A stretch of 64,000 nucleotides of DNA from Maritalea sp051251695 (GCF_051251695.1 NZ_JBPOEU010000003.1:62001-126000); one strand, 5' to 3'; positions 44,473-53,082 are shown, counted from the first letter of the stretch. Numbers and translations: made by a program. Notes: generated by a model from the letters alone, not told the origin.

Positions 44473-45369
44473 ATGCGCACCAATTGGGACGATTTTCGGT
44501 TTTTTCTGGCGGTTGCACGCCACGGCACATTGTCCGGAGCGGGCAATCATCTTGGTGTTGATCACGCGACCGTTGGCCGGCGGATCACCGCGCTGGAAGA
44601 AAGCCTGAGTAAAGCCCTGTTCAACCGCTCGCCACAAGGTTACTCGCTAACAGATGCGGGTCTTAAAATGATGCCCATCGCCGAGCAAGTGGAAAGCGAC
44701 GCGATGCGCGCCATTGATGAGCTTAGCGATCACCATGCTGACCTTTCAGGCCCGGTGCGGATCGGTGCCCATGAAGGGGTGGCGTCATTTTTGTTGGCAG
44801 AGGGCGCTGCCCAGATTTGTCGACAACACCCCATGCTAGAAGTGCAATTGCTCACGGTGCCGCGATCTTTTAGTTTATCAAAGCGCGAAGCTGACTTTGT
44901 CATTACCGGTTCGCGCCCTCAGTCCGGTCGCGTCAAAATCAAAAAAATCGCGTCCTATGTGCTTCATATTTACGGCGAGGCATCCTATTTGGAAGGCCAG
45001 TCACCCATTCAATGTCGTAAAGATCTACGGCGTGTTAGGGGCATCGGCTACATCCCGGATATGATTTTTGACAAGGAGTTGGACTATATTCCAAGTGTCG
45101 ATCCAAGCCTTAAAGCCCACCTGACGTCCAACAGTTTACATGTGCAATTGCAAATGGCGCTTGGGGGAGCCGGGGTTTGTATATTGCCCGACTACGTCGC
45201 GCGGGATCATCCAAACTTGATCCCCATTTTGGCCCCTGAAGTGGAAATCAAGCGCGACCTCTGGTTGACCATTCACGAAGACATCGCGCACCTGACGCGC
45301 ATTAAAACCGTCGCGGATTTTATCACCCATGATATTGTTTCGCGTCTAAAGGCGACCGCCAACATATGA
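44473..45369 (+). CDS. LysR family regulator, likely of the mmsA valine operon
   Basis: A 298-residue LysR protein. The winged helix-turn-helix is at about residues 3-62 (W-D-D-F-R-F-F-L-A-V-A-R-H-G-T-L-S-G-A, then V-G-R-R-I). The periplasmic-binding-like effector domain runs from about 90. The N-terminal pattern fixes the start at 44473, although no ribosome site precedes it. It is divergent from mmsA and 7 bp upstream of the MaoC-like gene. The effector is probably a valine-pathway intermediate, by position only. Confidence 0.92.
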   Translation: MRTNWDDFRFFLAVARHGTLSGAGNHLGVDHATVGRRITALEESLSKALFNRSPQGYSLTDAGLKMMPIAEQVESDAMRAIDELSDHHADLSGPVRIGAHEGVASFLLAEGAAQICRQHPMLEVQLLTVPRSFSLSKREADFVITGSRPQSGRVKIKKIASYVLHIYGEASYLEGQSPIQCRKDLRRVRGIGYIPDMIFDKELDYIPSVDPSLKAHLTSNSLHVQLQMALGGAGVCILPDYVARDHPNLIPILAPEVEIKRDLWLTIHEDIAHLTRIKTVADFITHDIVSRLKATANI

Positions 45370-45376
45370 GGATAGT

Positions 45377-45826
45377 ATGAGTGATACGCGTTTTTTTGAA
45401 GACCTATCGGTTGGGGAAAAATTCAACACCGGCACATTTGAGCTGACGGCGCAAAACATTGATGAATTCGCTTCAATCTATGACCCGCAGTTCATTCATA
45501 TCGATCAAGAGGGCGCAAAAGATGGCCCATTTGGCGGCATCATCGCCTCGGGCTGGCAAACCCTTGGCGCTACTATGCGTTTGATGGCGCTGGAAAAGCC
45601 ATTTGGCGATAACCCACTCATCGGGATGCGTATTGATGATTTGAAGTTCGCAAAGCCAGTTTATCCCGATACGAAGGTCTTTGTTGAGGCGGAAATTATC
45701 GACCTAAAAAGCTCAAGAAATGGCGAACGCGGCTATGTTGGCATTCAACTTGAAACCAAAACGGTCGATAATAACGAGCTAGTGGTCACGCAAAAGTGGA
45801 CATGTCTGCTGCCTTTCAGAAAATAA
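45377..45826 (+). CDS. MaoC-like dehydratase (hot-dog fold)
   Basis: A 149-residue MaoC-domain protein. The hydratase motif has the catalytic Asp and His of Y-D-P-Q-F-I-H-I-D, followed by the helix G-G-I-I-A-S-G-W-Q-T. Such proteins hydrate trans-enoyl-CoA to R-3-hydroxyacyl-CoA or act on related thioesters. It follows the LysR gene by 7 bp, so the two are likely cotranscribed, and the substrate may belong to the neighbouring valine route. The exact reaction is not determined by sequence. Confidence 0.85.
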   Translation: MSDTRFFEDLSVGEKFNTGTFELTAQNIDEFASIYDPQFIHIDQEGAKDGPFGGIIASGWQTLGATMRLMALEKPFGDNPLIGMRIDDLKFAKPVYPDTKVFVEAEIIDLKSSRNGERGYVGIQLETKTVDNNELVVTQKWTCLLPFRK

Positions 45827-45840
45827 TTATTAACCATAAT

Positions 45841-45865
45841 GGAACAATTTTGGAGTTGGAACGTT
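45841..45865 (+). promoter_or_regulatory. EcfG-type general stress promoter for the DUF3008 gene
   Basis: GGAAC (45841-45845) and CGTT (45862-45865) are separated by exactly 16 bp, the spacing of alphaproteobacterial EcfG/SigT promoters. Transcription would start near 45873, about 30 nt before the DUF3008 ATG at 45904. Confidence 0.75.
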
Positions 45866-45903
45866 GTCGCTTTGTGTCGAAACTTATTTGTCGAGCGAGA
45901 AAC

Positions 45904-46098
45904 ATGAAAGCCCAGTCAATAGCCCAACAAAAAGCTGCCGGTGCAGCGCTTAGTGCGATCCGCAATTATGATGGTCCTGGTTTACTGCAAGGTGCATCAA
46001 GACAAATGTACGAATTGATGACCGAAGAGGAACTTGAAGAGATGTCTTCAACATCCCGTCAAGGACTGCCTGAAAGAGCAAGCATGGCCCAGCTCTAG
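45904..46098 (+). CDS. DUF3008 family small stress protein
   Basis: A 64-residue protein with the family pattern: A-Q-Q-K-A-A-G-A-A-L near the N-terminus, then L-Q-G-A-S-R-Q-M-Y-E-L-M-T-E-E-E-L-E-E-M and S-R-Q-G-L-P-E at the C-terminus. The biochemical role is unknown; relatives are often stress-induced in alphaproteobacteria, as I recall. ATG at 45904 is chosen because homology begins there and a stress promoter ends just upstream; a longer frame from 45796 would overlap the MaoC gene. Confidence 0.88.
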   Translation: MKAQSIAQQKAAGAALSAIRNYDGPGLLQGASRQMYELMTEEELEEMSSTSRQGLPERASMAQL

Positions 46099-46165
46099 GT
46101 CTAGACATCAAATTTATTCTGGTTGTGGTTCTTCAAATCTAATCGGATATCACGAGGATTATCTG

Positions 46166-46651
46166 TCACTCTTCCTCGACGCCGATTTTGGATTTAACGG
46201 CATTCAGCGCTGTTAAGACAACATATCCCAGCAGGGTGACCATGATCGCGATTTGCCAATAGCCAAGTCCGACCGACAAGCCAATCGAGGCTGAAAGCCA
46301 AAGGCTGGCGCCTGTTGTTAGTCCGCGAATTTTCCCTTTGGTGAATACCACCAAGCCTGCCGCCAAAAAGGCCACGCCGCTCGTTACGGAATCGACCAGG
46401 CGCAACGGGTCCATCTTCACGGCACTCTCATTCGCGACCGGCGTTTCAATGATGGTAAGCGCAATGAGCGCAAAGGCGGCGGATGCTAGACCCACAAGAA
46501 TATTTGTGCGCAAGCCCGCTGTGTTTTTATGAAACTCGCGTTCGAGCCCAATAACCCCGCATAAAACAACCGTGCCAAAAAGCCTTATGGTTAGCGTCAG
46601 CCAACCGGGCCCATTCGTCACGAAAAATTCTTTATAGATACCTTCAAGCAT
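46166..46651 (-). CDS. MgtC/SapB family membrane protein
   Basis: A 161-residue membrane protein with the MgtC hallmark in the first helices: L-C-G-V-I-G-L-E-R-E-F-H-K-N-T-A-G-L-R-T-N-I-L-V-G (split), then V-A-F-L-A-A-G-L-V-V-F and a G-L-T-T-G-A-S-L-W motif. About four or five hydrophobic helices are seen. The family is linked to magnesium limitation and ATP-synthase modulation in some pathogens, but its role in free-living bacteria is unsettled. It has no operon partner and is convergent with the DUF3008 gene. Confidence 0.9.
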   Translation of the reverse strand: MLEGIYKEFFVTNGPGWLTLTIRLFGTVVLCGVIGLEREFHKNTAGLRTNILVGLASAAFALIALTIIETPVANESAVKMDPLRLVDSVTSGVAFLAAGLVVFTKGKIRGLTTGASLWLSASIGLSVGLGYWQIAIMVTLLGYVVLTALNAVKSKIGVEEE

Positions 46652-46729
46652 GACCTATTTCTCTAGTTTTAAATGTGACTTGCGTCAACGGTTTGGGTCA
46701 AGGGGTTGATGAGAAAAACCAAAAATTCT

Positions 46730-46754
46730 GGAACATCAAGTGTGTTGGCGCGTT
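46730..46754 (+). promoter_or_regulatory. EcfG-type general stress promoter for the PRC-barrel gene
   Basis: GGAAC (46730-46734), 16 bp, then CGTT (46751-46754): the same arrangement as upstream of the DUF3008 gene. The predicted transcript starts near 46762, and AAAGGAG precedes the PRC-barrel ATG at 46790. Confidence 0.78.
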
Positions 46755-46789
46755 ACTAAGATATCGGAAACAACAAAAGGAGTTCGATT

Positions 46790-47143
46790 ATGACATATCA
46801 TCAAACAGATCCTATGGTTTCCTCCAAGGATGTTGATGGCACGAAAGTGTTTAGCCTAACAGGCGAGCATATCGGCGATGTAGATCATCTGCTTATCGAT
46901 AAGCAAAGCGGCCATATCGCCTACGCAATTATGACGTTTGGTGGCTTTTTGGGCTTAGGTGAAAGCGAATATGCGATTCCCTGGAAAAAGCTGAATTATG
47001 ATACGGACAAAAAGGGTTATTTGACCGATATCACGAAAGATCAGCTGGAAGGGGCACCAGAGCGGACCAAAGACTGGTCCACCAACAACACTTGGCGCGA
47101 CAGCACATACTTACATTACGGTGTGCCACCATACTGGATGTAA
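46790..47143 (+). CDS. PRC-barrel domain protein
   Basis: A 117-residue soluble protein. The PRC-barrel pattern covers about 14-90: V-F-S-L-T-G-E-H-I-G-D-V-D-H-L-L-I-D-K-Q-S-G (split), A-I-M-T-F-G-G-F-L-G-L-G-E and Y-A-I-P-W-K-K-L. Stand-alone PRC-barrel proteins are frequent members of the alphaproteobacterial general stress regulon; their molecular role is not established. A strong ribosome site AAAGGAG lies 7 nt upstream, and an EcfG-type promoter precedes it. Confidence 0.9.
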   Translation: MTYHQTDPMVSSKDVDGTKVFSLTGEHIGDVDHLLIDKQSGHIAYAIMTFGGFLGLGESEYAIPWKKLNYDTDKKGYLTDITKDQLEGAPERTKDWSTNNTWRDSTYLHYGVPPYWM

Positions 47144-47157
47144 AAGAGAAAATTTTA

Positions 47158-47188
47158 GACGCGGGGGAAACTCCGCGTCGCTTTATTT
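47158..47188. terminator. Terminator between convergent PRC-barrel and peptide ABC genes
   Basis: GACGCGG (47158-47164) and CCGCGTC (47173-47179) form a 7-bp stem around an 8-nt loop. CTTTATTT follows on the plus strand, and TAAAATTTT follows on the minus strand, so it can serve both convergent transcripts. Confidence 0.75.
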
Positions 47189-47959
47189 AAAGTCTTCAAA
47201 TTTTTCGAGTGCCGTTCGGTCATAGCCTTTTGAGGCGGTCCAAAGCTGTTTGGTATAGGCCTGACCCACTTCGCCTGAACGCAATTGATCGTCAGTTATT
47301 TCCTCGATGATCACGCCACGGTTCATGACAGCGATGCGACTACATAGATGCCCCACAACCGCCAAATCATGGCTGACCATAATATAGGTGAGCCCTCGCG
47401 ATTTTTGTATGCGTCCGAGCAAATTCAAAATTTCAGCCTGAACGGAAACATCAAGGGCTGATGTTGGTTCATCAAGCAAAATGATTTTTGGTTCCAAAAT
47501 CAACGCACGCGCAATGGCGACCCGTTGGCGTTGCCCACCAGAAACCTGATGCGGGTAGCGAAATCGAAACTCAGCGCCAAGACCAACTTCATCTAGCGCA
47601 TCAATTATGCGCTGTTCTTGATTGTCGAAGCCGTGGATGGCCAACGGCTCTTTAAGCGTATCGTTCACCGTGCGACGCGGGTGCAAAGAACCGTAAGGGT
47701 CCTGAAAGACCATCTGCATCATTTTGCGTTGGGATTTGCTGCGCTTGCCAACAATGGTGTTGCCATCAACTTCAATTTTGCCGGTCCAATCGGGCACCAG
47801 CCCAACAATCGCTCGTAAAACGGTGGATTTTCCCGAACCACTTTCGCCAACAAGGCCGTAACTCTCGCCTTCTGCGACATCAAAAGACGCAGATTTAACT
47901 GCATGGATTGCGCTGGTTTTGCTGCCGAAATAAATATTGAGATCATCAACTTTGATCAT
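47183..47959 (-). CDS. Peptide ABC transporter ATPase (DppF type)
   Basis: A 258-residue ATPase: Walker A G-E-S-G-S-G-K-S, signature V-S-G-G-Q-R-Q-R, Walker B I-I-L-L-D-E-P-T-S-A-L-D and H-loop His in V-S-H-D. The D-P-Y-G-S-L-H-P-R segment after the Q-loop is typical of DppF/OppF. It pairs with the DppD-type ATPase, whose stop codon overlaps its start (ATGA). Last gene of a five-gene importer operon. The short C-terminal tail, shorter than in many OppF proteins, is consistent with a Dpp-like form. Confidence 0.93.
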   Translation of the reverse strand: MIKVDDLNIYFGSKTSAIHAVKSASFDVAEGESYGLVGESGSGKSTVLRAIVGLVPDWTGKIEVDGNTIVGKRSKSQRKMMQMVFQDPYGSLHPRRTVNDTLKEPLAIHGFDNQEQRIIDALDEVGLGAEFRFRYPHQVSGGQRQRVAIARALILEPKIILLDEPTSALDVSVQAEILNLLGRIQKSRGLTYIMVSHDLAVVGHLCSRIAVMNRGVIIEEITDDQLRSGEVGQAYTKQLWTASKGYDRTALEKFEDFK

Positions 47960-48813
47960 GACAATATCCCATCCTCATTGAGCCAGTTTGGGTCCCTGTT
48001 CAAAATAGGCAATTCGCCATGATGGCCATCCATCTTCGGCAGGCAGTTCAATAATCCCTTTGTGTAAGGGTGCTTGGCGTTGTGCAGATCTTTGGCATCC
48101 AAAATTTCCAAAATTCTGCCGCCATACATCACCAACACCCGGTCGCAGAACGAAGAAACAAGGTTGAGATCGTGGCTGATCAACACAAGGCCCATCCCGC
48201 GTTCGCGTACCATATCGTCAAGTAAAGCCAGCACCTGCATTTGCACGGTTACATCAAGCGCCGATGTGGGTTCATCTGCAATCATCACCTGCGGGTCAGT
48301 GATCAGCATCATGGCGATCATAATGCGTTGCCCCATGCCACCCGACACTTGGTGGGGATAAAGATCATAGACTTTTTCTGGCTCGCGAATGCGCACCACG
48401 TCTAGCATTTTTAAAGCACGTTGCTGGGCTTCTGCTTTTGAGATTTTTTCATGCACCCGGCAAGCTTCAGCGATTTGTTTGCCGACGCAGACCACCGGGT
48501 TCAGTGAATATTTGGGGTCCTGCATGATCATTGAGATTTTGCTGCCGCGTATCTTGCGCATGTCGCGGGTTGAAGCCGTCATCAAATCTTTGTCGCCGAA
48601 CATCATTTTGTCAGCGCTAATTCGGCCATTCCCCGCGGTTAGGCGCAAAAGCGCGCGACCTGTTTGGGATTTGCCTGATCCGCTTTCACCAACAATGCCG
48701 AGCCGTTCACGCCTTAGATCAAAACTGACATTTTTGACTGCATGGACATCGCCGCGCGGCGTCGAAAAATGAACGTTCAGATTTTCGACGGAAATAAGAG
48801 GGGCGTCGCTCAT
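47956..48813 (-). CDS. Peptide ABC transporter ATPase (DppD type)
   Basis: A 285-residue ATPase with Walker A G-E-S-G-S-G-K-S, the P-K-Y-S-L-N-P-V Q-loop region, signature V-S-G-G-M-G-Q-R, Walker B V-M-I-A-D-E-P-T-S-A-L-D and a C-terminal extension with H-P-Y-T-K-G-L-L-N-C-L-P. That extension is the oligopeptide/dipeptide C-terminal region, which in some members carries iron-sulfur Cys; here only one Cys is present, so no cluster is expected. ATGA overlaps couple it to both neighbours. Confidence 0.93.
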   Translation of the reverse strand: MSDAPLISVENLNVHFSTPRGDVHAVKNVSFDLRRERLGIVGESGSGKSQTGRALLRLTAGNGRISADKMMFGDKDLMTASTRDMRKIRGSKISMIMQDPKYSLNPVVCVGKQIAEACRVHEKISKAEAQQRALKMLDVVRIREPEKVYDLYPHQVSGGMGQRIMIAMMLITDPQVMIADEPTSALDVTVQMQVLALLDDMVRERGMGLVLISHDLNLVSSFCDRVLVMYGGRILEILDAKDLHNAKHPYTKGLLNCLPKMDGHHGELPILNRDPNWLNEDGILS

Positions 48814-49748
48814 TCGCCGCCTCCACTGCGTGGGTCCAAGACATCGCGCAGCCCGTCACCCAATAGGTTGAAGCCAAGCGAAACAACCAGAATGGCAACA
48901 CCGGGAATGGTGGGCACCCACCATTGATCCAGCAGGAAATCACGACCGGTCGAGATCATCGCGCCCCACTCAGCAAGGGGAGGTTGCGCGCCAAGTCCGA
49001 GAAAGCCAAGACCTGCCGCCGTCAGAATAATACCAGCCATATCCAAAGTAAGTCGGACAACAGTGGAAGATAGGCACATAGGCATAACGTGGGACATCAG
49101 AATACGAAGCTTGGAAGCCCCCTGAATTTCTGCTGCCATAATATATTCTGAATTTCGTACTGTTAGGGTTTCCGCTCGGGCAAGCCGCGCATAGGGCGAC
49201 CATGAGGTCATCGCGATGGCCAGCACCGCGTTCTCCAGACCGGGGCCCAAAACCGCAACGAAGGCGAGCGCTAAAATCAGGCGCGGGAACGCCAGGAAAA
49301 TATCGGTGATGCGCATCAATATGCGGTCAATCCAGCCGCCAAAAAGTCCAGCGGTTGTGCCAATGATCAAACCGATCGGCATCACAATTACAGACACCAA
49401 AAACACGATATAAAGGGTAACTTGGGATCCCCAAATAATCCGATCAAAAACATCGCGGCCCAATTCGTCGGTGCCAAACCAATGGTCCAATGTTGGGGGT
49501 TTCAAGCGATTTGCTAGATTTTGGGTGGACCCATCGTCTGACGTTATAATCGGTGCGAACGCCGCGATCAAAATCAAGCTGGCAACAATGATCAACCCGA
49601 GCATTGCGATGGGATTGGTTTTAAAACTCAGCCAGCCAATATAGGCGCGTTGACACCGTGCTTGAAACGCGCTGGCCGGTCGATCCGACAATAGCCATGC
49701 GCGTAAGCCTTGGGGCGCTGCGGTTGGGGACGAAGAATTTTCACTCAT
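48810..49748 (-). CDS. Peptide ABC transporter permease (DppC type)
   Basis: A 312-residue permease with the N-terminal OppC-type helix after a basic cytoplasmic start (F-K-T-N-P-I-A-M-L-G-L), H-W-F-G-T-D-E-L-G-R-D-V-F-D-R, and the inner-membrane coupling motif E-I-Q-G-A-S-K-L-R-I-L-M-S-H-V-M-P (split). About six helices are visible. It lies 12 bp after the DppB-type gene. Confidence 0.93.
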   Translation of the reverse strand: MSENSSSPTAAPQGLRAWLLSDRPASAFQARCQRAYIGWLSFKTNPIAMLGLIIVASLILIAAFAPIITSDDGSTQNLANRLKPPTLDHWFGTDELGRDVFDRIIWGSQVTLYIVFLVSVIVMPIGLIIGTTAGLFGGWIDRILMRITDIFLAFPRLILALAFVAVLGPGLENAVLAIAMTSWSPYARLARAETLTVRNSEYIMAAEIQGASKLRILMSHVMPMCLSSTVVRLTLDMAGIILTAAGLGFLGLGAQPPLAEWGAMISTGRDFLLDQWWVPTIPGVAILVVSLGFNLLGDGLRDVLDPRSGGGE

Positions 49749-49760
49749 ATGTTCTGTCCT

Positions 49761-50822
49761 CTAATTCGCACGCGGGTCAACCAAACGATAGAGGAGGTCG
49801 GACAACATGTTGATCCCCACAAAACTAACGCCGATTACCAATGTGCCACCAATCACCGCGTTCATATCCGCGTTAAACAAAGAGTTGGTGATATATTGGC
49901 CAATACCCGGCCATGCGAAAATGGTTTCCGTTAAAACGGAACCTTCCAAAAGGCTTGCATAGGTTAACCCGATGATGGTGATCAGTTGAACCAACACATT
50001 TCGGAAAGCGTGGGACCAAATAACTTCACGTTCGCTCAACCCTTTAACCCGGGCGGTCAAAATATATTCTTGATTGAGCTGATCCAGCATAAAGGAACGG
50101 GTCATGCGCGACAGATAGGCAAGCGAATAAACGGTGAGCATGGATGCGGGCAATATTGCGTGGCTGAAGGCGTTTTTAAACACGTCCCATTCCCCTGCAA
50201 TGATCGCATCAATCATAATAATGCCGGTAATCGGGTCGACGATGCCGTCAAAGTAAAAGTCAAGCCGGCCAGGGCCAGGCAGCCAATCCAATTTGGCGTA
50301 AAACACCAAAAGCGCAACCATCCCCAGCCAGAACACAGGTATGGAGTGGCCGAGCAATCCAACCACGCGCACAACATGGTCAATCCATTTCCCCTGATTA
50401 ACGGCTGCCAGGACGCCCATTGGAACCCCAATGAGAATGCCAGATATCGTGCCGAGTGTGGCCAGTTCTAAAGTGGCGGGGAAAAAGCGCAATATGTCTT
50501 CCATCACCGGACGTGATGTCATTACCGAAGTGCCAAAGTTGCCTTGCAGAATGTCGCGCAGGAAAAATAGATATTGCTGCCAAATCGGTTTATCGAGCCC
50601 AAGCTGCAAATACATCGCGTCATAAACATCTTGGGATGCGCGTTGGCCAACAATGGCAATCACCGGGTCATTGGGCATTATGCGGCCAATGACAAAGGTA
50701 ACTGCGGTGAGCCCAATAATGGTCAGTGCGAGCATGGCCAGCACGCCACCAACTTGGCCGAGCCGATGCCAAAGGGGCGACCAGCCGGCCGCCCGTTTAG
50801 CTGTTTGAGACGTTTCAGACAT
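49761..50822 (-). CDS. Peptide ABC transporter permease (DppB type)
   Basis: A 353-residue permease with the first helix at about 25-48, the D-P-V-I-A-I-V-G-Q region before a periplasmic loop, and the coupling motif A-R-V-K-G-L-S-E-R-E-V-I-W-S-H-A (split). The final helices contain L-L-E-G-S-V-L-T-E-T-I-F-A-W-P-G-I-G, a DppB hallmark. It lies 17 bp after the binding protein gene. Confidence 0.93.
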   Translation of the reverse strand: MSETSQTAKRAAGWSPLWHRLGQVGGVLAMLALTIIGLTAVTFVIGRIMPNDPVIAIVGQRASQDVYDAMYLQLGLDKPIWQQYLFFLRDILQGNFGTSVMTSRPVMEDILRFFPATLELATLGTISGILIGVPMGVLAAVNQGKWIDHVVRVVGLLGHSIPVFWLGMVALLVFYAKLDWLPGPGRLDFYFDGIVDPITGIIMIDAIIAGEWDVFKNAFSHAILPASMLTVYSLAYLSRMTRSFMLDQLNQEYILTARVKGLSEREVIWSHAFRNVLVQLITIIGLTYASLLEGSVLTETIFAWPGIGQYITNSLFNADMNAVIGGTLVIGVSFVGINMLSDLLYRLVDPRAN

Positions 50823-50839
50823 TCAAACTGTCCTGATGA

Positions 50840-52441
50840 CTAATTTTTGACAACAGTACGGTAGAACCCTTGGTCGGACGTGACCCCATTGATGAAGCCA
50901 TCAACGTTATCGCGGCGACCCAACTGCCCAATTCCTTGGAACATAACAGTGAAGGGAGAGTCTTCACGTACATGTTTTTGCAGTTCCTGATAAATCTCAT
51001 AGCGTTTTTCAGGATCAGATTCGGCTGCCGCCGCATCAGTCAATGCGGTAAGGTTGCCAGCATCCCAAGCATTCCGCCACGTTAGTTTACCTGTCAGTTG
51101 AGCATCAAAGCTATTGTCAGGATTGTGGGCAAACGCATCAGCATTTGAGTGTGGGTCAGAATAATCTGGTCCCCAATAAGCAACGATTAGATCGTGCTTA
51201 CGTGCCCGATATTTTGGCCACAGGGTCGCGCCGTCTGACAAAACGATCTCTGCATTAATGCCAACTTCGCTCAATTTCGCCTGCACAGATTGCGCAACTT
51301 CTTTAAACGGAGACTGGTTCAATGTGTCGATGGTGATTTTGGCGTCTGGTGCCAAATTGGCTTTTGCGACCAATTCCTTGGCTTTTGCCATATCATGGGC
51401 AAATGGGATTTCTGCACTTGCCGCCCACATGCCTGTTGGCCAGAACGATTGGTGGGTTTTATATTGGCCATCAAGGAATGAGCTAACCATACCATCATAA
51501 TCAACAATATGGCGCAGCGCTTGGCTGACATTTGGATCAGACAGAATTGGGTTTTCCATGTTGGTGGCAAGATACATCACAGTGCCCTGTGGATATGTAT
51601 CAATATCAACGCCTTCTTTGCCCTTAAGCCCTTTGATTTGATCGGTGGTCAAATCCATCGCCGCATCAACGTCGCCTTTTTCAAGCAACAAACGCTGTGC
51701 AGATGCTTCTGGAACGTGACGGATAACCACACGTTTCATTGCTGGCGCGCCATGGCGATCATTTGGATTGGCTTCAAGCATAATCAGCTCGTTAGCCTTC
51801 CAAGATTTCAGCATAAAGGGGCCAGAACCCGCAGAATGGTCTTTGAGCCAACCATAGCCCATATCACCATCTACTTCATTCTCTTGCACCAGCTTCATAT
51901 CAACAACCGAGCCAACATTGGCCGACAACAGGTTTAGCACCAATGCCGGTGAAAGGTCCGCCAAAATATTGACTTCAACAGTAAGCTCGTCGAGCGCTTT
52001 TACGGCCTCATCAACATTTTCCTCTGTCCAGCCAATTTGCTTGAAGATAAAGGACGGTGTTTTGTTGAGTTTGATCACGCGGCCAAGTGAGTAGGCCACA
52101 TCAGCAGCTGTCACCGGGTTGCCGGAGTGGAATGTCATGCCTTCGCGCAGTTTTAACGTGATCGTTTTTCCATCTTCAGAAAACGAATAGCTATCTGTCG
52201 CGCCGCCAACCAGTTTGGTTAGATCGTCAGGCTCAAACATCATCACGCGTTCGTAAATGTTGGCAACTACGCGACCGCCGGTAAACTCAAAAGTTTCAGC
52301 GGGATCAAGCGTAATAACATCAGCCGTGTTGCGGGCAATTACAAATGTATCACCCGGCGTGTCGGCAAAAACCGGTATCGCGGTTGAAGCTAAGAGCGCC
52401 GCCGCGAGCGACAGCCCTTTGATTGAATGGTTGAATTTCAT
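50840..52441 (-). CDS. Peptide ABC transporter substrate-binding protein
   Basis: A 533-residue family 5 solute-binding protein. Signal peptide at about 1-25 (basic start, A-A-A-L-L-A-S-T-A core, V-F-A/D cleavage). The mature part has T-L-D-P-A-E-T-F-E-F and the L-R-E-G-M-T-F-H-S-G-N-P-V-T-A-A-D-V segment (split), both standard for DppA/OppA proteins. ATG at 52441 (or 52444) follows GAGGGAGGGA. As first gene it is probably made in excess of the membrane parts. The ligand could be a peptide, glutathione or an opine; sequence alone does not decide. Confidence 0.92.
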   Translation of the reverse strand: MKFNHSIKGLSLAAALLASTAIPVFADTPGDTFVIARNTADVITLDPAETFEFTGGRVVANIYERVMMFEPDDLTKLVGGATDSYSFSEDGKTITLKLREGMTFHSGNPVTAADVAYSLGRVIKLNKTPSFIFKQIGWTEENVDEAVKALDELTVEVNILADLSPALVLNLLSANVGSVVDMKLVQENEVDGDMGYGWLKDHSAGSGPFMLKSWKANELIMLEANPNDRHGAPAMKRVVIRHVPEASAQRLLLEKGDVDAAMDLTTDQIKGLKGKEGVDIDTYPQGTVMYLATNMENPILSDPNVSQALRHIVDYDGMVSSFLDGQYKTHQSFWPTGMWAASAEIPFAHDMAKAKELVAKANLAPDAKITIDTLNQSPFKEVAQSVQAKLSEVGINAEIVLSDGATLWPKYRARKHDLIVAYWGPDYSDPHSNADAFAHNPDNSFDAQLTGKLTWRNAWDAGNLTALTDAAAAESDPEKRYEIYQELQKHVREDSPFTVMFQGIGQLGRRDNVDGFINGVTSDQGFYRTVVKN

Positions 52442-52835
52442 CATTCCCTCCCTCAAGGTCTTTACAAGTGTTGGTTCGCCACCACAGTTTTTTGTCTTTT
52501 CACGCAGTGAAGAATTTACGACCATCATGGTCGAAAAACGGTATGTAGTTTTACGTATCTCCAAATCCATCATAATTTTTTTACTAAGTGTGCTGTTGGT
52601 TCAAACAATTTGTCAATCGCAAATACTTTAACCCTGTGTAATTTGAGGTGGGTATTGTGGGGTGATGGGCTAAGTAACTGAAATAAAACAAAAAAATAAA
52701 GTGAATTTTTTGGATATAATATACAGTTTTAATTTCCCCTGCACCAACTTATTCAAACAAGCTAGATCGGTTTAAGTGTGTTCCAATAATTCAGAGTGCG
52801 GAATTTGTGTTCTAGAGCGATCTGCCAAATTGGTT

Positions 52836-52862
52836 ATAAGTGCCTTTCAAGAGGTCACTTAT
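52836..52862 (+). promoter_or_regulatory. Stem-loop ahead of the small reading frame
   Basis: ATAAGTG (52836-52842) pairs with CACTTAT (52856-52862); the inner CCT and AGG extend the stem to 10 bp with one bulged T. It ends 51 bp before the ATG at 52914 and could be a leader structure or the end of an unseen RNA. Confidence 0.3.
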
Positions 52863-52913
52863 TGCGAATGTGGCGCTTAGGTATTTCAAATTAGAGCACC
52901 CATAAGAGGGTTT

Positions 52914-53057
52914 ATGAAAAAAGCATTTGGGCAAATTCTAAAATCACCAACCAGTTTGGCAATCACTGGGTTCGCAGGATTTTTAATCCTTTATCATCAG
53001 CCTTTTGGTTTGGGTCCGACACAAGCGTCTGCCATAACAATGAATATTCTTACCTGA
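52914..53057 (+). CDS. Short hydrophobic peptide, hypothetical
   Basis: A 47-residue frame beginning M-K-K-A-F-G-Q-I-L-K, followed by a hydrophobic stretch (about 15-28, L-A-I-T-G-F-A-G-F-L-I-L-Y-H) and a Pro/Gly-rich tail. GAGGG lies 3 nt before the ATG. It ends 25 bp before the convergent citrate-synthase-like gene. No family is recognised; it could be a small membrane peptide or a chance frame. Confidence 0.3.
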   Translation: MKKAFGQILKSPTSLAITGFAGFLILYHQPFGLGPTQASAITMNILT

Positions 53058-53082
53058 GCAGCGAGCTCTGTTGAATGTAGAT

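Larger units (their letters stand above)
52442..53082. other. 641-bp A+T-rich gap with a hairpin and a small reading frame
   Basis: The left part is the upstream region of the peptide transporter operon. Around 52680-52740 the sequence is very A+T-rich, with a TATAAT (about 52715) but no matching -35 box. A hairpin (52836-52862) and a small reading frame (52914-53057) occupy the right part. The rest shows nothing I can name. Confidence 0.5.

Noticed and set aside
45796..45903. N-terminal extension of the DUF3008 protein
   Set aside because: It would overlap the MaoC gene end and translate across the stress promoter; homology begins at 45904.
52700..52735. Promoter around TATAAT near 52715
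   Set aside because: No -35 element at suitable spacing in a very A+T-rich stretch, so the match is weak evidence.
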